DNA from: Chrysomallon squamiferum
Taxonomy: Eukaryota > Mollusca > Gastropoda > Neomphalida > Peltospiridae
Length of the DNA: 64,000 nucleotides
NCBI GenBank assembly: GCA_012295275.1
Contig: CM022670.1
Location: forward strand, 19,252,698 to 19,316,697
Reading direction: 5' to 3'
Shown: positions 14,160 through 28,317 of the stretch, one piece after another
Position numbering within the stretch: position 1 is the first letter of the stretch
Layout: every line of letters starts with the position of its first letter
The notes under the pieces: generated by a model
What the model saw: the letters and a program-made list of their open reading frames with translations, nothing else
The model's database searches: none
What the model was told of the DNA's origin: nothing
Position numbers and translations under genes: made by a program

Positions 14160-15972
14160 TTAAATTTATATTTATTATTATTTACTGAACTAAAATAACT
14201 TTTTTCTTTATTAATATAATTTAAAAAAGAATAACAATAAATGTATGTTACTGTTGGTTTTCTCAGACCGTGGCGTTTGGAAAGTTAATATTGAAACACA
14301 GATGTTTTATACACACAACATATGGTCATTTCTAATTACTTGCTAGCCACAGACTCACCATGCTTTTTTAATTTTTAATCCTTTTCATATCATTAATTTA
14401 AGCTGTGCATTTATTTATTTATGCTTGCTACTTTTTAATTTTTGGGTAGTTTTCATTCTTCTTCTTCCTTTTTTTTTTTAACCCAACTTTTTCATAAAGC
14501 AATGTGTACTAATTATTTCCTGTGTTGGAGTGTTTGTAAAAATTTTAGAATAATTTATTTTAATACAAATACTTTAACCTCTTTAGAAAAACATCAGATG
14601 GTAAAAAAAAAAAAATAATAAAGCAGGATGTAGCAAATATCACTAGAAATGAATACGAAATCACAAACTAGAGGTTTAAGCACTTTTTAATAGATATTAA
14701 GCAAACACTTGATGTCAGAAATGATCCTGTCCACAAATGAACTTACTGACTAAAAAAACATACCTGTGCAAACATTACAAACTTAAAAAACATGTACATA
14801 GACGTTCTTCTAAAAAATGTTTCTGTCTTCTTTTCATGAGTGCTTATAATTTCAGAAATGAACATTGTACATTTGACCCAAGTAACTGAGGTCAAACAAA
14901 TAAAGGAAAACAACGCTTCCCATGTTTTGGTGTCCTGCTGGGAGTGAAATGCTGAAGAAGAAATACCAGTAAAACTTTTCAAAGGATCAAGCTCTACTGG
15001 AGATTAATATAAAAATTTCCCTTTCACAAACTTGCTTATGCCAATGATGGGGCAACCCACAGCTGAAGTCATTTTATTAGCTGCAAATGGAGATGCCTGT
15101 GATTTGGAACAATAAAAATTTAGCAGGTGAGGAAGTCACTAGCTCACCATTGTTGTGACACTGAATGTATATTGGATGTCCATTTGATGTCCACTGCAGG
15201 TCCACCAAGTGTGTTTGCTGATGCTGCTCTACTTTGTCAGTGAAAGAAAGGAATGCATTTACTGCTGTTGTGCATTGAATGTGAGAAAAAAAAGCTGTTA
15301 TGTTGGTAACTAACAATCACTGACAATAAAGTGTCAGTCCTAAGTAATAAAAAATATATAAACATTTCATCTATCAGTGTCATGAACATAGCAATATTCG
15401 TAAGTGTGTCTGATTATGTTAATTTTATTGTGATATGAATTAATAAATTAATTAGTGAAAAAATATTAGTTTCATGTATAGACAAAATCCTGTACATCTC
15501 TTGATGATAAAACTGTAGATTCTAATATTTTCCAAATATATACCTTTTAATTTATACATCATTTCTGAAGTAAAGAAACAAACTTTAAAATAATAAGCAA
15601 ACATAACTCAGTATTTAGATATGGAAGATTAGAAATACTAAATAAAATAAGAAAATTTTATAAACTTAACAATTTCAAATAGTTATTTGATTATTACTCA
15701 CATTATCATACAGTAATGATATCAAAGAAAGGATGTTTTATATTCTGTTATTAAAATTATGTCACATGGAGCTTTTAGTTATAACATTTATTTACTTGTA
15801 TGCACATCATACATTTCATATCACAACATGAAGGTCAGTCAGCCACTGTAACAAGTAAACACAATCATATCTGTTTGATGTTCATAACAAAGTGGAATGT
15901 GATAACACTTCTGTACCATGCACAAATGTGAATTATATCTCAAAACAACAAGATAATATTATATTAGCTTTG

Positions 15973-15975
<3 letters not shown>

Positions 15976-16029
<54 letters not shown>
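15976..16029. repeat. (CA)n microsatellite
   Basis: About 27 uninterrupted CA dimers, among the longest dinucleotide tracts in the window. Confidence 0.97.
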
Positions 16030-16031
<2 letters not shown>

Positions 16032-18989
16032 GATTATAATTACAATCGTGATGATAATAAATATAAAAATAAAAGTAAAAACAAGCATATATTTACATAT
16101 AAAAAACTAAATAACATATTTAAATTTTGTTGAGAAAGAAAATAAAACTGTCAAAACAAAAATGGCAGTTCTTGCCAGTCATGATTATTTTTTTGATATT
16201 TTTTCAGCAACAAGGGACTTTTTATGAATACATCATAATGTCCTTTGTAATAGAAATAAGAAAAATACTTGACTTGTTGGAAACACAATGTACACATCAC
16301 ACCAAAGTAAACTATTCCTGTGTCAAGTATGTTATTTCATAATCTATGTTTAAATGTGGGTGAGAAAAGCAGGTTACATACGGGCAGAAATATTCATCTG
16401 ACATGCATTTAATCATCAGTTACTGTATGGAGACACATGTACATGTTAATTAAGCAAAGAAAGGAAAATCCTGGTTCATGCATATTTATAAACTATCTTA
16501 CACAGTGTTACATGGGATTGGTTTAATTTGAATTACAGTTTAGGATAAACACTACTAAAGTCAAAAAATGTGCTGATGAAAAAAAAAAAAAAAAGGAAAT
16601 ACCAACGAAAATAAAACACTGGTAATAATAAATCAAGGTAGCCATTTTGTTTTTGTTTTTTTTGTTCAGTTTTGCCACTTTTGGATGATATTATTGAGGA
16701 CATTTTGTCTACATACAAAACATCCTACATTTGTATATTGTACAAGCTTGATAAAAATCTTATTAAATATTTAGTAACATCATTGGTCCTGGCTAATAGA
16801 ATCTTTTCATATCACTCAATAAAATAATATGAATAGAATATAAATAGAAATGATTTTCTTGAAGAATCTATTTTTTTGTTTCAAGACATTCTGCTATTTG
16901 TTGACGAAATTACGTTTTTATATATGTTTGGTTTTAAAAATAAAATATCTTAGAATTCATACAATGTAATTATAGACTATAAATATGAAACTGCCGTTCC
17001 TGATCCTATCATATTGATATCTGGAATCAGTCAAGTTTGTTAAAAGAAAATAATAATAATGATAATTAAAATACATATTATATGAAAAAAATTAAGCAAG
17101 AACAATATATTTTTTTTAATTTCAAATCCCCAGGAAAATTCAGGGATAGAAGCAATACCCCCCCCCACTCAACACAAAGCTGCTTCAAGTTCAGAATAAA
17201 AGGTAGCTGGGAAATCCAGGTCAATTTTATTCATGTGAGGATTATAGGATTAACTGTTTTATTATTTATTCATTCTGCTGTTGTATGTAGTGTATTGTAT
17301 AATATGAATCATACACACACACACTGAAAATATACACAAACTCAGTATGAACTACATGACCTTATTTACTTAGTACAATTTTGGTAGCATTATTCATTTC
17401 TTATTATTCATTCATTCATTGCCTTTATTTATTATTTATTTTTATATATTTAATGATTTTATCATAATCATTATTCTTTTGTTTTTTCTTTATCTTATTA
17501 TTACATTCAAATCAGAAATTTCTTAAATTTTAAAAATAATACTGAGTAATTATACCTATGTATTTTTAAAATTTAAGACATATATCAATATATGTATAAT
17601 TATTTTAAAAAATAATAATAAATAAACAAAAAGAAAATCTTCGAAAAAATCAACACACCAAAATATTATCTTCTCATCAAATATATGCAACATCAATCTG
17701 TTACATCCATATTCCTGCTTTTTATGCTGATATTATTTTCTAGTCAAATAATTTTCCAGAATAAATGGCCTTTAATAAGACATACACTTATCTGTATGTC
17801 TGTACATGTGTGTGTGTGGTGGAACAGAATATACCATCGCATGTGTTAAACTCATACCTTTCAGTATTCAATTACTTTTCGACAGATTAGAGCTTGCTCA
17901 GCAGAAGCAGTTTTCATCATCACCCACAAAATGAAGTTAAGTTCCAATGAGGCGTACACTTGCATGCATTAGTCTTGTTCAAAGTGACATTTCACAAGAT
18001 AAGGAGAAAAAAGTTCCAATAAAAAAGAGATAAAAGCCAAAGAATCCATTTTCAGAATAAATTATTTTTAATTTTTTTTTTTATTGAAATGAGTTTAAAC
18101 TATTATGAAATTTGTTAGTAACACCATATATATTTATGTTATATAGATTCTGCATTGGTTTATGCAGATTCATTTTTGTTTTAAAAAATTTTGTAAAACC
18201 TCTGTGTGTATTTTATTAAAAAAATTCAACTGAAAGAAAATATAATTATGTTTAACAAACTGGATTTCATTATATTTATATTGCTTACAGTAAAACAAAC
18301 AATTAACATTGAAATAACAAACACTGAAACGTATTATAAATGTTATTTTATAAATTTGTAAAAATACATTTAATGACAAAAGTAAAAACTATCAAAAACA
18401 GAACATAAAGACATGTCATGGATCTTTTCTGTGTTTTTTGTGTTAGCAGATCTAAATCAGCATGTGTATCAAATCTGCTGAACTGTTTAACTCCCTTAAA
18501 TAATGTTAATAAAAATAGTAGTAGTAGTAGATGAATTAAAAAAATATTTAAAAAATATATTAAATCTTTCTTTCATTGTGCGTTCATTTCCTTTTTCACA
18601 TTGACTTTTGAACACAATTCACACACGATATGTATCTGTCTATGTAAGAGTATAGATTGATGTACATACTATATACAAATGTTAAAATACTGTACTTTTT
18701 TTTATTGCATAACATAACTGTAACATTTTAGGCAGGAAAATGGTAAATCTAGGTATTGATAAAGCTGATCTGTTTTTCAGTCTAGACGTAGAGGAAAATG
18801 AAAAATGACCAGTGCATTCAGTAATATTACTTTCCATACATCATCTGTAAATACCTTTGCTGCAAGCCTGACAAAATGCAGTAACATAACTGGCAACACC
18901 TTTGTATTCATTAACATTTTTGCTTGACATGCAACAAACAAATTAGCCATTATTTTACCTCTTTTCAGATATAACACTTTCACATTTCT

Positions 18990-18994
<5 letters not shown>

Positions 18995-19043
<49 letters not shown>
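18995..19043. repeat. Poly-A run, 49 bases
   Basis: Uninterrupted A tract, the longest homopolymer in the window. It could be a retroposed tail on the plus strand, but no source element or target duplication is evident. Confidence 0.95.
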
Positions 19044-19045
<2 letters not shown>

Positions 19046-20790
19046 AGAAAGAAGAAGGAAGGAACAAACTCCCAGTGGCATTCACCTACATATAGCCAGT
19101 GTATTGCAGGTGAAATGTGTTAGAGTTGTAAAATCGAAATAGGCTACACAAAGCAGGCATTGATCACTTTGAATGGTGAGCAGTCTGTGTGAAACTATTA
19201 TAGCTAAATAATGACCATAACTACAGAATAGGGCTATGAATGAATCTGTCACAGGCTGAGTGTAGACAGAAAACCGAGGTCTACAGTACATTTTTACCCA
19301 TAAAATAAAATACTAACTCAAAGTAGGATAATAAAAAAAAGAAAAAAAAAAGGTTATTCTTAATAATGATAACATAGTTAATGGACATACCAGTTACCTT
19401 TTACAAAATAGATATAAAAACATATTTATCTCAAACTGTCATACTACCTGGATATGAAATACAAAAAGAAAATACTATTGAAATAAGATTTCAATATGTA
19501 ATAATTACACTAGGTGTATATTTTAACAGCAAAGAGAAAAATGTTACTGTCCTACACAGTAATGTGTCAAAAAAACCTGTTTCATTACAGAATGTTTTTC
19601 TGTAATGAAAATGCAATCTGTCTTCAGAAAATGTCACACATGAAGTGAAAGCAGGGTGTTGTGTGCAAGGTAAAAATTTGACACTTGCATTCAATACATT
19701 TAATGATGAGGAAATTTTCAGTGTAAGTGAAAGCCCTAAAAACTAATATTTAATAGAAAGGTATGTTAACAAAATTCAGTCAATATAATTTTATATGGCT
19801 GTAATAATACATTCACTGAATAAACACAACACCTGAATTAAATTTTATATATATATATTTAACAAATTATGTTTATTCAGAAATGCTTTGAAGACAGAAT
19901 ATAAAACTTTAAAAAATTACCTATATCTCAATTTAAAACTTAAATTAACTTGGAACTGATTCTGAATGAGATAAAAAATAGCCATTTTTAGTTTTCAATA
20001 CAGTCACAGGTAATTTTTAGATGTTTTTCATTCTGTTACATACAGACTAACGGTTTTAGATTTTGTTACAGGTAAGTTTTAAAAGCTTTATAGTCTAAAA
20101 TATACATTTTTCAGAGGTTTTAGAATCAGCTACATACTAAGTAACTTAAGGAATGCTGAATTAAAACATCGGAACACATGAAAGGTTAAATACCTTTTAA
20201 AACATTTTAGATATTTGAAATGGCTGGCTTCTTGCTACTATCAACATTATACAAAAATGTATCATAAATTAGACACACCTTACCTTATGAATCATTTGAA
20301 TCTATAGCGATAATAACTGTCAAAGATACATATATAAAACATGATTACAGAAGACTGCACAAATGAATGAATGTTTAACAACATAGAACAAAACTATGTC
20401 AGCTGTTATTATTAGGCGTCAGAAATAAAAAGAAAACAACAAAAACCCGACCCCACAAAAACAAAACAAACAAAAAACACCCAAAATCCACCACACACAC
20501 ACATACACACACATACAAAAGAGCAAATTTTATATGTTTTATTGGTGTGTCAACTGGAAAATTAAACTCATCTGCAACTATACAGAACATTAATAGCAAA
20601 TATGTATTTAATTCATGCATCAAGCCATCATAACATTAACAGTGATTAGATAAAAATAAAAATAAAGATTTGTTTTATAATGATAAATGATATAAAAATA
20701 AGATATGTATAAAACACCACAAACAAATTCATATGCACATACATCTCTACACACAGTGAAACAAATACAGTATATATATAGACACACATA

Positions 20791-21003
20791 AGAGTTGCCC
20801 TAGTGTAGGTCTAGAGACCTGTTACACATACACACAACCTGACAGGCCTATACACAGACACATGACCTGATAAGCCTATACACAGACACATGACCTGACA
20901 TGCCTTAACATAGACACACACATATATATACAATATTTATATAGACACATACAAAAAAAACTGATTTGTTTAGAGTTGCCCTAATGTAGGTCTAGAGATC
21001 TGA
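20791..21003. repeat. 28-bp minisatellite flanked by a 31-bp direct repeat
   Basis: The core (20831-20910) has about three units of CACAGACACATGACCTGATA-type sequence with a 28-bp period. The flanks, AGAGTTGCCCTARTGTAGGT and its continuation (20791-20822 and 20972-21003), match at nearly every base. Confidence 0.6.
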
Positions 21004-21009
21004 TCCTAT

Positions 21010-21330
21010 CATCTTCAAGTTTCAAGAACTGATAGCTTCACCATAGAGCCATTAAAATGCGAGTTGCCACAGAGCCATTAAAACCTAAATTGACGATTTA
21101 TCAGCATAAACTCTATTAGAAGTGACCTTCATTTAACCAGACACACAAGAGATAGATTACAGGCCTGGAATTTCTAATTGAATAGTATTCTTAATCACTT
21201 GGATAAGGATCAGTCAATTTATCTCAACTCAGCACCAATAATTCACCTTTGTTTCACCTTGCCTGCCTTCTCTACTAACAATATGCATTGTTAATTAAAT
21301 CCTTATTTGAAGCTTCTGTTCATGAGGTGG
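21010..21330. other. Less AT-rich non-coding block
   Basis: A compositional island with a short internal duplication (AGAGCCATTAAAA at about 21045 and 21073), homeodomain-type TAATTG/TTAATTAA sites and no reading frame. It may be regulatory or a decayed element. Confidence 0.25.
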
Positions 21331-21530
21331 CAAAGATCTTTGTTAATTGTTCAGGTATATCATGGAGTAAACTATTTTATGCTGGTTGCAAGTTGGCAAA
21401 GATCATAGTTAATTGTACCCATGTATCATATAGCTGAATTATTTTGTGCAATAAATATGCAAGGTACATGCTAATTCTATAAATGTATCATGGAAGTAAA
21501 TTATTTTATGCAGGTATATAATGGAAGAAA
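21327..21530. repeat. Diverged tandem repeat, ~65-bp period, three units
   Basis: Units begin GGCAAAGATC or GCAAGGTACA at 21328, 21395 and 21459. They share TTAATTGT, TATCATGGA and AAAcTATTTTATGC. Weaker related sequence with ATATGCA continues to about 21790. Confidence 0.6.
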
Positions 21531-21999
21531 TGTTATATTCAGAAGCATAATACTGCAGTTGCACATGTTTATATAAGTAAATAAAGAAATGTATTTATTA
21601 AAATATATATACATATATATCACAGGTATTATTTAACAAGTGTATTGTAATTGAATACTACATATAAATGCAGCTAAGGAAATATGTAGGTATACACTAA
21701 CTGAAATACATTACATATGCAAGTAAATCACAGAGGTAAATTATATATGCACATATCGCACGGAGATGTATTAAATATGCAGTTAGAAATGTGTAAATTC
21801 ATCACATTTTAAAATAACTTGTATTAGTCATGTCAAAGCAAGATTATAAATGTAAATAGAGCAACTGTATCTAATTTACAATATGTTGATAATGGGCTGA
21901 GGTTGGAATTGTTTTTTACGTTTATTATTACTCTTTTTTTGGTATTGATGACTGTTTTCATGTCTAAGGCATCTTTTCAGTAGTTATTCTATAAAACAA

Positions 22000-22001
<2 letters not shown>

Positions 22002-22033
<32 letters not shown>
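22002..22033. repeat. (AC)n microsatellite
   Basis: Sixteen uninterrupted AC dimers. Confidence 0.95.
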
Positions 22034-22035
<2 letters not shown>

Positions 22036-24189
22036 CAGTTATTCAAGCACAAACTGATAGACATACATATTACATGACACATACACGACTGCCGTTTATT
22101 TATGCTTTATATCACAAACATCAAACTTTAGCATTGTAGAATAAAATAAAAAATGTTTTCAAAAAATAATAAAAGATTCTTTAAATTTATTATTTAAAAA
22201 CAGGACTACGTAAGTTGCTTTGCTTCTCAGTTCTGTAACATAATATGCTTTGATGGTCTTTTCTTTGCTGATTTTAAATGCATCTGCCTCACAGAAAACG
22301 TGAAATATGATCTTTTAAAGTTACAGAAAGGCTCAGTGTTGTTGCACAGTATAAATGTTGTCTTGCTTGGGTAAGCAATAATAACTCTCTGTATTACATA
22401 AACATGTGCATTAAACTGGTTTAATTCACATACTGATACTGATGTAATTACCTGGAAAATGTAGAACGCTATAATATTAAACTTTAAAAAACGAAAGAAA
22501 ACCATGCTTGATGATATCGATGTGGCCATTAAAAAATAGTGAAAAGAAATTATAAACTTCTGAAAGCCGGGTTTATGGTTGTTATGGTAACAATTCACAA
22601 CCATTTTACATGATAGTCATTTTTACGTTTAAAAAAAATTATATTTATATATACATATAAAGAAAGATAAAATGGCTCATGGGCAGATGCAGAATTTGAA
22701 AATACATCCAACTTTTTTAAAACTAACATTATAAATCCCACAACTCCACAAAAAAAAAAAAAAACTTTTGCACAAATGTTTAAAAAATATGTAGTCACCA
22801 AAATTCCTTTACTAACATAAATAACACTAATAGTCTAATTTACCAGACGACAATGTCTCAAACATTAAAACAATAATCTTTCAAATTCTTAACATCTGTC
22901 CAACCACTATTAAAGCCTTGCCACATGATGTTTAGGCATTTGTCTCCTGTTTGCTAATATCCATCTGTGAAGTCGATAAACACAGCAGCAGAGATCAAGA
23001 GAGAGAGATGCCGCAAGTTAATGAAAAAACAAACAAGTCTGGTGAATTCTCCATGCTGTCACTGGTCAAGCTGGTCTTAAAGGGACATTGCCTCATGCCT
23101 GTGGACTTAATAGGATTATGAACAGTCTTACTGTTGTTGGCTATCATCTTGGTAACAGTAGTTATATATCTATGTTGTCTTTCATTCAAGTTAAATAGTT
23201 TTATGACTTTGTGTCTAAGTCATTATGGTGAAATTTTGGCTTTAATAAAATATTTTGCAAAAAAGATATTGGACAGACCAGTCATAGCTAATTTTTTGTT
23301 TTGATAGTACCACCCATCTCAGTAACACAAACTTCACTTTCATGTGTCCATTACTGGGAACTGATCTTGTGACTTATCAGAATTCATCACTTTTTAATTT
23401 CATTTTAAAATGCAACTGGCAATGAAGACCCAAAACATTAAGCTACATCAATAAAAATGTCAAGTGCTACACAATGTTTCTTCTTTTTTTTAAAGTGTTA
23501 CATAATGTTTTTTCTTTTTCATTATCTCAGCCATTCATGTTTAAAAACTTAATTAGAAATTCTGTACTATTATTATTTTTTTTTTTTAATTTAAATGAAT
23601 TATTAAATGTATAGCTAAAAACACTTCAAGGCACATAAAAATAAGGGCTATTAGATGTAAATCTCTATTATTACATAACAAAGTTAGCCCACTGCCAGTG
23701 GTTTATGGGCCACTGTCATTAATTAGGAGTGAAAAATCTTCTATATGAACAGAAAAGAAGATGCCATAGTTTTCACAAGCAATCCTGGGGCAACAGCAGA
23801 AACAGGCAATAACCAAAGATGGATGTATATTAGGAATGTTGTGATGCCTCAAGCCAGTAATTACTGTATTTCTATGATCTGTTATAACTGATTTATCTCT
23901 AACACAATAATTCATGTTACAGGTGTAGTCATGTTTTACGAGGCATCAATTGCTTAATGTGCAGTCAGTGCTGTTTCTGAATAGAAGATAAATCAGAATT
24001 TACAGCAACAAAAAGGTGTGAATATGTTTTCAGCTATTTCAGGTGGTTTCAACTTTAGAAAACAAATACGTGAGTGCATGCAAAGCACGAAGATAAGAGC
24101 ACTTGTTTTATCTTACAAAAACTGCAGTAACATTCTATCAGCTTCCAAAAAAAAAATTTAAACAAATCAAAGAAAAACTCTTGAGTTGA

Positions 24190-24322
24190 ATTAACATCAT
24201 ATAGTTTGCCATGTCGATTACAAGACAAAATCCACTGTCAGATTCGAGCCATCATGCTCGAATGTTTGTCACAAATATTTGCTCGGACACCGATCCACCA
24301 TCCAAATGAGCTAACAGCTTTC
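24190..24322 (-). mobile_element. tRNA-derived SINE-like remnant
   Basis: Read on the minus strand, TAGCTCATTTGGATGG (24313-24298) closely resembles a tRNA D-arm/A-box. GGCTCGAATCT (24250-24240) resembles a B-box (GGTTCGANTCC). The two start 63 nt apart with a hairpin-prone stretch between them. This is the arrangement of a Pol III promoter in a tRNA-derived SINE. No clean poly-A tail or target duplication is visible and the limits are estimates. A decayed tRNA pseudogene with a long variable arm is the alternative. Confidence 0.45.
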
Positions 24323-25415
24323 ATTTTTGTCGGCAGTGTCACCTGAATACCTGTCTCAAGGAAATTGTGGCACGTCCTCTTTCCACTGATGAACACTGCA
24401 CCACTTTAAAAGCTAACTATAGCACAATGTTGACCATCACATATGTATATGCCTGAATTTTGTTCTGGTCTCAAAAATAAATCCAGAGTCAAACCCTTGT
24501 ATAAATAATAGGACAATAAAGAAGACATTCTATTGTAGAGACACTCAGAGTGAACCATACTTCACACTTCCACACCCAGTAAAGCAAATTCTAAACATCT
24601 TGTTAAACTGGATGTGATAAAATAACATTTTCCTATGTTTGTCTGTGTGTGAGAACACACACGCAGTTGCATTTTGGGGAGTTTCTTTTATTTGTTAATA
24701 TATATTTTCTCATTGCTATTCCCAGCCCGTATTTGTTGAGATATAGCAGTATCAAATATTTTGACAAAACAAAGATGGTTACAAATTCAATTCCAATTTA
24801 GATTATAGTTTTATTTTTGTGAAGATTTGAATGAAAGAATTAATAAATGCTTCATAACAGGCCTAAATTAATATTTAGGGGTAATTTTTTCAGATGTTCT
24901 AACAAACATGGGTTTTAAACTCAGAGATAGGGGTTTTTAAATTTTTTTTACTGGCATTTCTAAGTTCTAATTCACAACTGCTATCAGATTGCAACATCAC
25001 TGTGTTAATAGCCTAAAGAATTTGAGAATTAAAAAAAAAATGAGAAGAAAGTGAAAAAATAACTATAAACAAATCTGTTTGTAATCCTCATCTTTCAGCA
25101 CAGAGGAATAAAATGTTGATATATTTAGCAGAAGAAATAGGTAAAGTGTGTTTATTACCCACTGTTTAATATCGAATGTCTTTGCTACATCTGTAAATAA
25201 AATTACATAGCTTCCAGTTAGACAAACAGTTATGATGTTTTATACATATGTGCTGGGTAAATATTAGTGGTTTTTGTAATAGACATATGTTGAAAACATT
25301 TATTATAATTCCTATATTTAGATAAAAATATAGGAATATTATTGATGATCTAAGATGATATTTTAAAAAAACACACAAAAAACAAATAAAAAAGCCTATA
25401 TATTTCTTCCTATTT

Positions 25416-25490
25416 ATAATAATAATAATACTAATAATAATATTAATTGTTATTATTATTATTATTGTTATTATTATCATTATTAATGAT
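25416..25490. repeat. Inverted (AAT)n/(ATT)n array
   Basis: An AAT-type tract (25416-25440) is followed directly by a TTA-type tract (25449-25485). The two arms are complementary and could fold into a long hairpin. Confidence 0.8.
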
Positions 25491-25614
25491 ACTATATATA
25501 TAATTTAAAAAAACAAAAGAAAAACAGACAACATATATAGAGAAGTTTTAAAAACCTGGAATAATTGAAGTAGCACTGTATATAAAATTATGAAATAATC
25601 TCCAACATAAAATG

Positions 25615-25626
25615 AAAATAAATAAA

Positions 25627-25667
<41 letters not shown>

Positions 25668-25686
25668 AAAAATAAATAAATAAAAA
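25615..25686. repeat. (AAAT)n tract
   Basis: About 70 bp of AAAT tetramers with few interruptions. Confidence 0.95.
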
Positions 25687-25889
25687 TATAAATTTTAATA
25701 ATAACCTTTAAGCACTATACACTTATGTCTTAAAACACAATCCATTTATTTAACCACTTTTCTTATTTTATTTTAACACAGTTTTATTTTTTTGTTATCT
25801 CAGGAACACTGTGATCACTTCAAAGAGAAGACACTTAAAGACATATAAAAATATTCAAGTCAAACCCAAAGGAAAAGAGGTGTAAATAC

Positions 25890-26240
25890 AGATGTCACGT
25901 GAGACGACCATTATCTCTAACACAGTACAGCTATTATCAAATCGCCACACATACAAGTCTCTTAAATCAGAGTAGGGATGAAGAAATATGAGCTTCCAAG
26001 ACAACAATCGGAAAAACAACTGGATTAGTCACCTGTTTATCTCCACTGTCCTCTGAATGACCAACAAATTATGGCCATCTCTGATGATGGTGACATGTCA
26101 GTCAGTCTGATGACATGACTGTCACACTGTCGCAAGAAGAGGGATGATAGTGTTGCCTGTATTAAATCTTCAAAGGTATTCCACACATCACAAACACATT
26201 GGTGACTGACTGGAGTGTCTGTAGTTGTCAATTAATATGG
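25890..26240. promoter_or_regulatory. Candidate intronic regulatory block with TGACA cluster
   Basis: A CACGTG E-box (about 25897) and a dense cluster of TGACA/TGTCA half-sites (26091-26133), including palindromic TGACATGTCA at 26091-26100, lie in a less AT-rich, non-coding block. Confidence 0.25.
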
Positions 26241-27505
26241 GAACATGAGGAATGAGTAACATTTTTGTATCTTTCCAATAGATAGAGCAACAATTTGATA
26301 ATATTCCTTTTTGGATAATGTGTAGGGACGTATAAATCTTTAATCTGCTGCAAAAAATATTTCAGTAATAATTATGAAATATATGGACATTAAAAATTAT
26401 TATAATTTATAAATATTGTCTTGCATTTATTATTTTAATATTATATGACATTTTAAGGCAAAATTGAATAACTGTCTTCTTCTTTTTTTTTTTTTTTTTT
26501 TTAAAGATTTGTTTTAAAATAAAATTTATCATGATTAAAGTTTTCTATTGAAAAGCAAAAATACAAATAAAATATACTATCAGTTTGGCAATATCTACAT
26601 AATACTTGTTGTTTAAAAATTAATCCACAAAATCTTTCAGAAGTACACCTAAATTTATGGAAAACCTGAGTAATGTACATTCTAACATATACTTGTATTT
26701 ATAAACAAATCCAGTATCTGTTAACTTCAGCTTAAACATGCTGAAGCAGAAGACTACTGCTATTCTCTCTGCAGTGTTAGGTATCTAACACTAACCAATC
26801 ACAGTATTTGATACAGGGAAATGCTTAGCATCATTAAAAATCTGGATATTCTAATTAGTAACTTGATATTTTTCACCTGTGCTTTTCACCTGTGCTTTCC
26901 ACCTAAGAGGTAATGAAATGAACTAGGCTTTGATATACATATTTTATATCCACTGTTTGCAATAAATTAAGACTAAAATAGAATAGATTCAATGCATTTA
27001 AATATCTCTTCTCAGGCATATTTTTAACAAAAACATTAATAAACATCTTTTAACTTTTTTAAAATCTATTCTGACTCGTAATTCAATCATTATATATATT
27101 AAAAAAAAAATGAAAATGACTAATAATAATAATTAAAAAAAACAATTATAATAAATAAATAATGAATAAATAAATAAAAATAGTTTAGTAACAATAACAA
27201 TAGTAATAATGATAATTAAAATGACAACTATGGACACAACAATAAAAAAAAATGTGAAGTCATAAAATGTCAATCAATTTTATGTTAAACTTTAAGTTGA
27301 AATGACAAGTTGATTCCTGTACCAAATAATCAAATGAAATGTATGTCTAGTTTTAACCATGTTGTCAAGCAGCTAATCTTTATACTTTATACACTGTCTT
27401 AAAAAGATTTAGAGTTTTTTTAAACTGGATTAACAAAGACCACAATGATCTTTTAGAGGTGAAAGATGGGTCATATCTTCTAAACAACTGATCTCAGTAA
27501 TTTTA

Positions 27506-27508
<3 letters not shown>

Positions 27509-27555
<47 letters not shown>

Positions 27556-27557
27556 AC
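27509..27557. repeat. (CA)n microsatellite
   Basis: About twenty CA dimers, then a short interruption and four more. Confidence 0.95.
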
Positions 27558-28263
27558 TTCTTCACAGATATTTAGCTGCTTGTTTACTTAGAGCAGCATG
27601 TAATGTAATATCCAACATATATTTTTTTTAAATCCAACAATAAAAATCATTCTAAAAATCTGTTAAAACCAGAGAAGTCTATAATTTTCATCAAATTTCA
27701 GAAATTTATTTAATGAATAACTGAAAAAAAGGATTTAATTCTCACAGGCCAATAATACTCATTCACATTGAGAAATCCTTTGATGTTGACTTTAATACTG
27801 GGTTTCAATGAACAAAACAGATCAAAGAATCCTGTAGTTTGGTAAGATAGGTTTTCTAACATTTATTAGATTGAGAACTTTTTTTTTTTTTACAGTGTAA
27901 TAGCTTAAAATGTTTGACTTTTTTAAAATTGAATAATAAAGTCTTACTAGCACAGATGTGAGAAATGTGTTAGTAAAGCAGGTAATTTAAAATCTTCTGC
28001 AAACTAAAAATTACACAAGTGTGATAAGAACAGAAAATTCAATATGCCTATTCTTTTTTTTTTTTTTTTCTGCCTGTGGAAATTCTGGGTGGTAAAAGTT
28101 GTTTGCAGGTTTTTAAATTTTTATAAAAGTATTAATCAATCACAAAAATTTCACGTATTTTTAAATCAGCTAAAGGAGATTTTGTTTCCTTTAAATATTA
28201 TACACAAATCTCAATTCTGAAAATGTTTCTATAGAATATGTTATATATGTGTCTGAGTGTGCC

Positions 28264-28269
<6 letters not shown>

Positions 28270-28315
<46 letters not shown>
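28270..28315. repeat. (TG)n microsatellite
   Basis: About 23 uninterrupted TG dimers, followed by GAGA. Confidence 0.95.

Positions 28316-28317
<2 letters not shown>

Noticed and set aside
15976-16029. CRISPR-like periodicity in the CA and other simple repeats
   Set aside because: These are plain microsatellites without unique spacers, in a eukaryotic genome.
22227-22604. 125-codon open frame on the minus strand
   Set aside because: It is the longest frame outside the cadherin, but has no recognisable domain, splice context or codon pattern. One frame of this length is near chance expectation for AT-rich DNA of this size.
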